From NCBI RefSeq assembly GCF_019219065.1, contig NZ_JAHUWK010000007.1, positions 244,581 through 308,580 on the forward strand: 64,000 bases of DNA, written 5' to 3'. The stretch comes from Duganella sp. sic0402 (GTDB lineage: Bacteria; Pseudomonadota; Gammaproteobacteria; Burkholderiales; Burkholderiaceae_D). Positions 59,940-64,000 of the stretch are shown one piece after another. Below the pieces are notes generated by a model that was not told the DNA's origin, did no database searches, and was given only the letters and a program-made list of their open reading frames with translations. Made by a program: the position numbers and the translations under genes. How positions within the stretch are numbered: the first letter of the stretch is position 1; each line of letters opens with the position of its first letter.

Positions 59940-61154
59940 TTAGTCGTGCACCACCGGCTTGCCGATCAGGGCCAGCATCCAGGCGATCACGCTGATCACC
60001 AGGCTGGCCAGCACGCCCCACGCCAGTTTCAGCGCGCTGTCGAACAGCAGCGGCGCAACCAGGCCTGACACCAGCGCGAACAGCAGCATCTGGATGAAGG
60101 ACTGCATCGACGAGGCCAGCCCGCTGTTGTTCGGGAAGTAGGCCAGCGCGATCAGCGACAGCGGCGTCATGGCCAGCGCCAGGCCGAAGGAATAAATAAA
60201 CAGCGGCAGCACGGCCCACGGCACGGCGGCGGTAAAGGTGGCGTTGTAGGCGACGTTGATGACGCCAGCGCTGATCATCACCGCAAAGCCAGCCCATACC
60301 TGCGCCTTGCGTGAGAATTTGTGCGCGAACTTGCCCGACAGCGCGGAGCCGATCACCATGCCGCTGATCAGCGGCACGAACATCCATGCGAACGCGGTTT
60401 CCGGCAGGTGCAGGATGTTCATCACAAAGTAGGCGGCGGAGCCGATGTACAGCGCCACGCCGGCAAAGCTCATGCCGACCGCCACCGCCAGCAGCAGGAA
60501 GTGATGGTGGCACAGCACTTTCCAGTAGTTTTTGGCGATCACGCCCGGATGGAAGGGATGGCGGTCTTTGACCGGCAGGCTTTCCGGCAGCGCGCGATAC
60601 ACCGCTACCAGCATCAGCAGGCCGAAGGCACTGAGGAACCAGAACACCGAGCGCCAGCCGAAGCCGACTTGCAGCCAGCCGCCCAGCACCGGTGCGATGG
60701 CGGGCGCCAGGCCGAACACCATCATGATATGAGACAGAATTTTCTGCGCAGCGACGCCGTCGAAACGGTCCAGCACAATTGCGCGTCCCACCACCGAACC
60801 GGCGCCAGCGGCCAGGCCCTGCACGATGCGGCAAGCCAGCAGCACGCCGATTGACGGCGCCATCGCCGCCACCACCGACGCAGCGATATAGGCGATCAGC
60901 GAGACGATGATGACCGGACGGCGGCCGAACGAGTCGGACAGCGTGCCGTAGAACAGCATCATGAAAGCAAAGCAGAACAGGAACATCGACAAAGTCTGCT
61001 GCACCACGATAGGACTGGCGTCGAAGGCGTGGGCGATGGCCGGGAAGGACGGCAGATAGGTATCGATTGCCAGTGGCCCGACCATGGAGAGGCCTGCCAG
61101 CAGCAGCGTCAGCAAAATGTTCATGAATAGCGTATTGTTCGTTGGACCCGGCAT
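59940..61154 (-). CDS. Bcr/CflA-family drug efflux MFS transporter
   Basis: 404 residues, twelve helices. MVGPLAIDTYLPSFPAIAHAF near residue 20 is the Bcr/CflA signature, and GTLSDSFGRRPVII is the loop 2-3 motif. Members expel bicyclomycin, chloramphenicol, sulfonamides or cysteine. The true start may be the second ATG, 10 codons in (61124), as neither has a clear ribosome site. Divergent from the serine acetyltransferase gene; cysteine export by this family makes that pairing interesting but unproven. Confidence 0.85.
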   Translation of the reverse strand: MPGPTNNTLFMNILLTLLLAGLSMVGPLAIDTYLPSFPAIAHAFDASPIVVQQTLSMFLFCFAFMMLFYGTLSDSFGRRPVIIVSLIAYIAASVVAAMAPSIGVLLACRIVQGLAAGAGSVVGRAIVLDRFDGVAAQKILSHIMMVFGLAPAIAPVLGGWLQVGFGWRSVFWFLSAFGLLMLVAVYRALPESLPVKDRHPFHPGVIAKNYWKVLCHHHFLLLAVAVGMSFAGVALYIGSAAYFVMNILHLPETAFAWMFVPLISGMVIGSALSGKFAHKFSRKAQVWAGFAVMISAGVINVAYNATFTAAVPWAVLPLFIYSFGLALAMTPLSLIALAYFPNNSGLASSMQSFIQMLLFALVSGLVAPLLFDSALKLAWGVLASLVISVIAWMLALIGKPVVHD

Positions 61155-61273
61155 TTTACGCGATATGCGCCGGGTGTATAAGAAAGGCTGAAATCCTTCG
61201 TTCGCGTGCGGCGCTGGACTGGTTATGCTGCGTAGTGGGCAAATGCGCCCATGCTTTCTGAATTCGAGACATT

Positions 61274-62197
61274 ATGACAAGAGATACCTTTGACGGCACG
61301 TCCGTCAAGCCATCGCACTGGAACCTGGCCAGCGTGATCGAGCAACTGCGCGTATCGCGCGAAGCCACCCACAATATCCGCCACCATGGCCGTGTGCGCG
61401 AACTGCCGTCGCGCGAGGCGCTGACCACCATCGTCAACGGCCTGCAGGCGGCGCTGTTCCCGACCCATTACGGCCGGCCCAACCTGACCGACGAGAGCAT
61501 CGATTTCTTCGTCGGCGACACGCTCAACACCACCCTCAACCGCCTGGCCGAGCAGGTGCGGCGCGGCTTGCAGTTCTCCGCCGAAGAGGCGATACCCGAT
61601 GAGGACGCGCTGACCCGCCAGGCCCGGGACATCACGCGCCAGTTTGCGGCCGGCCTGCCGGAGATACGCGGACTGCTGGTGTCGGACGTGCAGGCGGCGT
61701 TTTCCGGCGACCCTGCCGCCACTTCGGTGGCCGAGATCATGCTGTGCTATCCGGGCACCATCGCCATCCTGTATTACCGCCTGGCGCACAGCCTGCACCG
61801 GCTTGGCTCGCCGTTCCTGGCGCGGCTGATTTCTGATATCGGCCATTCGCTGACCGGCATCGACATCCACCCCGGCGCGCAGATCGGTGCCAGCTTCTTC
61901 ATCGACCACGGCACCGGCGTGGTGATCGGCGAAACCGCCATCATCGGCCAGCGCGTGCGGCTGTATCAGCATGTGACGCTGGGTGCCAAGCGCTTCCCGG
62001 CGGATGAGCAGGGCATCTTGATCAAGGGCGTGCCGCGCCATCCTATCGTGGAAGACGACGTGGTGATCTACGCCGGCGCGACCATTTTGGGCCGCATCAC
62101 CATCGGCGCCGGTTCCACCATTGGCGGCAATGTGTGGCTGACGCAGAGTGTACCGCCGGCCAGCAATGTTTCGCAGGCGCAGATGCGCAACGACTAG
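61274..62197 (+). CDS. Serine O-acetyltransferase (EpsC/CysE type)
   Basis: 307 residues. An N-terminal helical region (1-180) precedes a left-handed beta-helix of hexapeptide repeats. DIHPGAQIGASFFIDHGTG holds the catalytic Asp-His region, and the C-terminus ends with SVPPASNVSQAQ. The long N-terminal domain matches the EpsC subgroup rather than short CysE. It makes O-acetylserine, the immediate precursor of cysteine. Not part of an evident operon. Confidence 0.88.
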   Translation: MTRDTFDGTSVKPSHWNLASVIEQLRVSREATHNIRHHGRVRELPSREALTTIVNGLQAALFPTHYGRPNLTDESIDFFVGDTLNTTLNRLAEQVRRGLQFSAEEAIPDEDALTRQARDITRQFAAGLPEIRGLLVSDVQAAFSGDPAATSVAEIMLCYPGTIAILYYRLAHSLHRLGSPFLARLISDIGHSLTGIDIHPGAQIGASFFIDHGTGVVIGETAIIGQRVRLYQHVTLGAKRFPADEQGILIKGVPRHPIVEDDVVIYAGATILGRITIGAGSTIGGNVWLTQSVPPASNVSQAQMRND

Positions 62198-62198
62198 T

Positions 62199-62639
62199 TT
62201 ATTTGGCTTTGGCCTTCTTGGCCTTGGCGGTCTGCTCGCCCTTGACGGCGCTTTGCAGATTCTTCAGCGCGCCGAAGATGGCGCCGGCGTTCCCGGTCGG
62301 GATCACTGCCGCCAGCCCGATCAGCGCCGTCACCACGGTGATGGTGCGGGTGATGTTGTCGATATTCTTGATCACATCCCTGGCCTGGCTGGTCACGGCG
62401 ACCAGGTCGGCCACGCTTTGCTCGGCCTCGGCGATGATCACACCGACCGCACGCGTGACCAGGTCGCTGGCCACGTTCAGCAGCGTCACCTCCAGCGATT
62501 GCAGCGTGGCGCGCTCCTTCTCTGGAATGTTGGGCCAGTTTTCCGGCGCATACAGATAATCGCCCAGCGCGGTGGACGCATTGCGGAACTGCGCCGACAG
62601 CTGCAGCGCGTCATCGGCGGTGAGGGTGATGGTGCTCAT
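62199..62639 (-). CDS. Hypothetical helical protein with central hydrophobic segment
   Basis: 146 residues: a soluble helical N-terminal two-thirds (LVTRAVGVIIAEAEQSVADL), one hydrophobic stretch TITVVTALIGLAAVIP (about residues 97-112), and a lysine-alanine tail (KAKKAKAK). I recognise no family. GGAG precedes the ATG. It lies 9 bases after the lipoprotein gene and is probably its partner in a two-gene operon, one anchored outside and one in or at the inner membrane. Confidence 0.65.
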   Translation of the reverse strand: MSTITLTADDALQLSAQFRNASTALGDYLYAPENWPNIPEKERATLQSLEVTLLNVASDLVTRAVGVIIAEAEQSVADLVAVTSQARDVIKNIDNITRTITVVTALIGLAAVIPTGNAGAIFGALKNLQSAVKGEQTAKAKKAKAK

Positions 62640-62648
62640 GTGCGCTCC

Positions 62649-63479
62649 TTAGTCTGCGCGGACCGCGTTGTAGGCGGCGCGGATCTGCCTGGTGTAGCGC
62701 TTCAGGTCGGCCAGCAATTGCTGGTGATCGAGCTGGTCGCGGCCATCGTACAAAGCCCGATGCGCGATGCCGATGCGCTTCAGCGATTCAATATAGAGCG
62801 GGATGGCCTTTTCGCGTTCATCGAACAGCGCGTTGGCCGCATTCAGGCTGGCCCAGGCTTGTTCGGCCGCCACCGGTTCGCGGCCGTTCTCGCGGGCGAG
62901 CGCGTGCAGCGTGCGGTAATAGCGGTTGGCGCTGGCGCGCTCGATCTTCAGCGATGCATCAAACGCCTGCATTGACTGGACAAGGGCTGCCAGCACCGCC
63001 TGGATCGGCGCATTGCCCTCGGCGATCAGCTTTTTCAGCTCGCGATGCCGATAGCCGTTGAGTGCCGCGTCGGCCAGCAGCTTGCCGATGGCTTTGGCCG
63101 GCGCGGCGCGGGCGGCATCCAGGTGATGTGCCTCGACGGCGGCATCGACCAGGCCTTCGACTTCCTCGGCGCCGGTGGGAATCTGATCGCCGGCCAGTTC
63201 ACCCAGCGCGGCCATATAGTGCGACACCACCTTGTGATACACCTGCAATCGCGCGGCTTGCGGCAGGCGCTGCTGGTATTCGGCGTCGAGCTGGGCACGC
63301 TGCTGCGACTCGGCTTCCAGCGTAAACGTCTTATTGATCAGCGGACTGCGCGCGTAATCATCGCTGAGCCGCGTGTAACCGGCGCTGAGGGAGGAAATCT
63401 GGCCGAACTCCTGCACCGCCTGCAGGTTGACGCAACCGCCCAGCAGCGCGGCGAAAGTGCACAAGACAAGCAATCGCAT
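62649..63479 (-). CDS. Uncharacterised lipoprotein, helical
   Basis: 276 residues from the ATG six bases after GGAGG. The lipobox LLGGC predicts acylation at Cys16. The remainder is almost entirely amphipathic helix (AQLDAEYQQRLPQAARLQVY, REREKAIPLY-like stretches), suggesting coiled coil or helical bundle. No catalytic motif seen. Cotranscribed with the downstream helical protein. Function unknown; an envelope scaffold is a guess. Confidence 0.65.
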   Translation of the reverse strand: MRLLVLCTFAALLGGCVNLQAVQEFGQISSLSAGYTRLSDDYARSPLINKTFTLEAESQQRAQLDAEYQQRLPQAARLQVYHKVVSHYMAALGELAGDQIPTGAEEVEGLVDAAVEAHHLDAARAAPAKAIGKLLADAALNGYRHRELKKLIAEGNAPIQAVLAALVQSMQAFDASLKIERASANRYYRTLHALARENGREPVAAEQAWASLNAANALFDEREKAIPLYIESLKRIGIAHRALYDGRDQLDHQQLLADLKRYTRQIRAAYNAVRAD

Positions 63480-63595
63480 GGCCATCCTCCGAACAATTGA
63501 AGATTGTCGCAAAGAATACTACAAATGCTAACAATGGCTAGCACGGCATGCGATTTTGTATAATTTGTGCCACTGACTATTTTCGAAGCACAGAT

Positions 63596-63826
63596 ATGCA
63601 AACTGCGACTATGTTGAGCCTGGCGGGTTCGGTAACGTGTGTGGGCGTCTTCATCGGCCGCAAAAACTGGATACTGGCGTCGGCCTTCCTCTGCTCGATT
63701 GCCTACACGGTGCTGGCGCAAGTGGTCAGCGTGCCGGAAATCCCCGGCATCGTCGTGCAGGCCCTGCCGTTCCTGTTCCTTGCCCTGGTCGTCTACGAAG
63801 TCCTGCAAAAACTCGTCATGAAGTAA
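63596..63826 (+). CDS. Small membrane protein, 76 residues
   Basis: Three predicted helices: ATMLSLAGSVTCVGVFIG, ILASAFLCSIAYTVLAQV and IVVQALPFLFLALVVYEVL. No family recognised and no strong ribosome site, though an ATG at 63596 precedes a well-formed membrane protein and codon use fits the neighbours. The longer reading from 63548 adds an implausible polar extension. Divergent from the lipoprotein gene. Confidence 0.6.
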   Translation: MQTATMLSLAGSVTCVGVFIGRKNWILASAFLCSIAYTVLAQVVSVPEIPGIVVQALPFLFLALVVYEVLQKLVMK

Positions 63827-63837
63827 ATCCGGGGTCA

Positions 63838-63879
63838 GTTCCGCCAAACGTACATGAGTTCGTGTACGTTTGGCGGAAC
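63838..63879. repeat. Perfect 16-bp inverted repeat with 10-base loop
   Basis: GTTCCGCCAAACGTAC (63838-63853) and GTACGTTTGGCGGAAC (63864-63879). It directly follows CCGGGGTCA, and a similar GTGGGTCAGATT lies at 63970 near the window edge. The layout resembles a REP/BIME-type dispersed element or the end of a mobile unit. It could also serve as a terminator for the small membrane protein gene, although no T-run follows. Confidence 0.6.
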
Positions 63880-64000
63880 TCGTATATTGAGCATACCGCC
63901 CCATCATCGGATAAAGTGGTAGAGGCGGCCAGGCAGGGTGATGCCGATCGGAATTTGGGCCATTGAGCCCGTGGGTCAGATTGGTACCCCTGCCTGTTTC

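Overview
The window looks like chromosomal DNA from a GC-rich betaproteobacterium of the Oxalobacteraceae type (Duganella, Massilia or Janthinobacterium relatives). This is inferred from the gene families, codon style and short intergenic gaps, not from a database match. Coding density is high on both strands. No gene-free stretch exceeds 300 bases, and there is no rRNA, CRISPR array, prophage or intact insertion sequence. The one tRNA is tRNA-Gly(GCC) at 24181.

Layout. 1-12440 is a plant-polysaccharide locus for L-arabinose-containing glycans. It holds a GH51 C-terminal fragment, two GH43 arabinanase-like enzymes, a GH127 enzyme, a YtfQRT/YjfF-type furanose ABC transporter, a third GH43 enzyme and a LysR regulator. 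Copies of an ATATC/GATAT dyad lie before the transporter genes and before the regulator. 12489-24059 holds regulators and general-purpose genes: GAF plus receiver proteins, a MarR-GNAT fusion, a penicillin-acylase-family hydrolase, an acyltransferase, a VOC protein, a divergent MFS/LysR pair, and an antiporter with a LytS/LytTR two-component system. 24181-35887 has the tRNA, cheV, a DJ-1 protein, S-formylglutathione hydrolase, a second antiporter with a YbdK ligase, a C26 amidohydrolase, a KGG stress protein, a collapsed DUF421 pseudogene, a LysR regulator, a DUF4105 protein, an acyl-CoA synthetase and a small FlgC-like protein. 36070-41417 has an OFA-family MFS transporter, a TonB-dependent receptor with an elaborate promoter region, and trxC.

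41414-51179 is a complete malonate decarboxylase system. It reads on the minus strand as TRAP transporter (P-Q-M), then mdcA-C-D-E-G-B-H, with a divergent GntR/FCD regulator. The regulator's promoter region carries a TGTATACA palindrome like the operators known for MdcY/MatR-type malonate repressors.

51183-59140 is the least explained part and the best candidate for an undescribed system. Two divergent transcription units share a palindromic control region. One encodes two paralogous secreted proteins of unknown function and a CxxCH lipoprotein. The other encodes a DUF6152-like periplasmic protein whose mature N-terminus is predicted to be His-His, a TonB-dependent receptor, two small related membrane proteins with conserved histidines, and a secreted M19 dipeptidase. 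The set suggests outer-membrane uptake linked to periplasmic metal or haem chemistry and peptide cleavage, but no substrate can be assigned.

59137-64000 has an NsrR/Rrf2 regulator, a small hypothetical gene, a Bcr/CflA efflux pump, a serine acetyltransferase, an uncharacterised lipoprotein/helical protein pair, a small membrane protein, and a perfect 16-bp inverted repeat next to GGGGTCAG-type sequence at the right edge.
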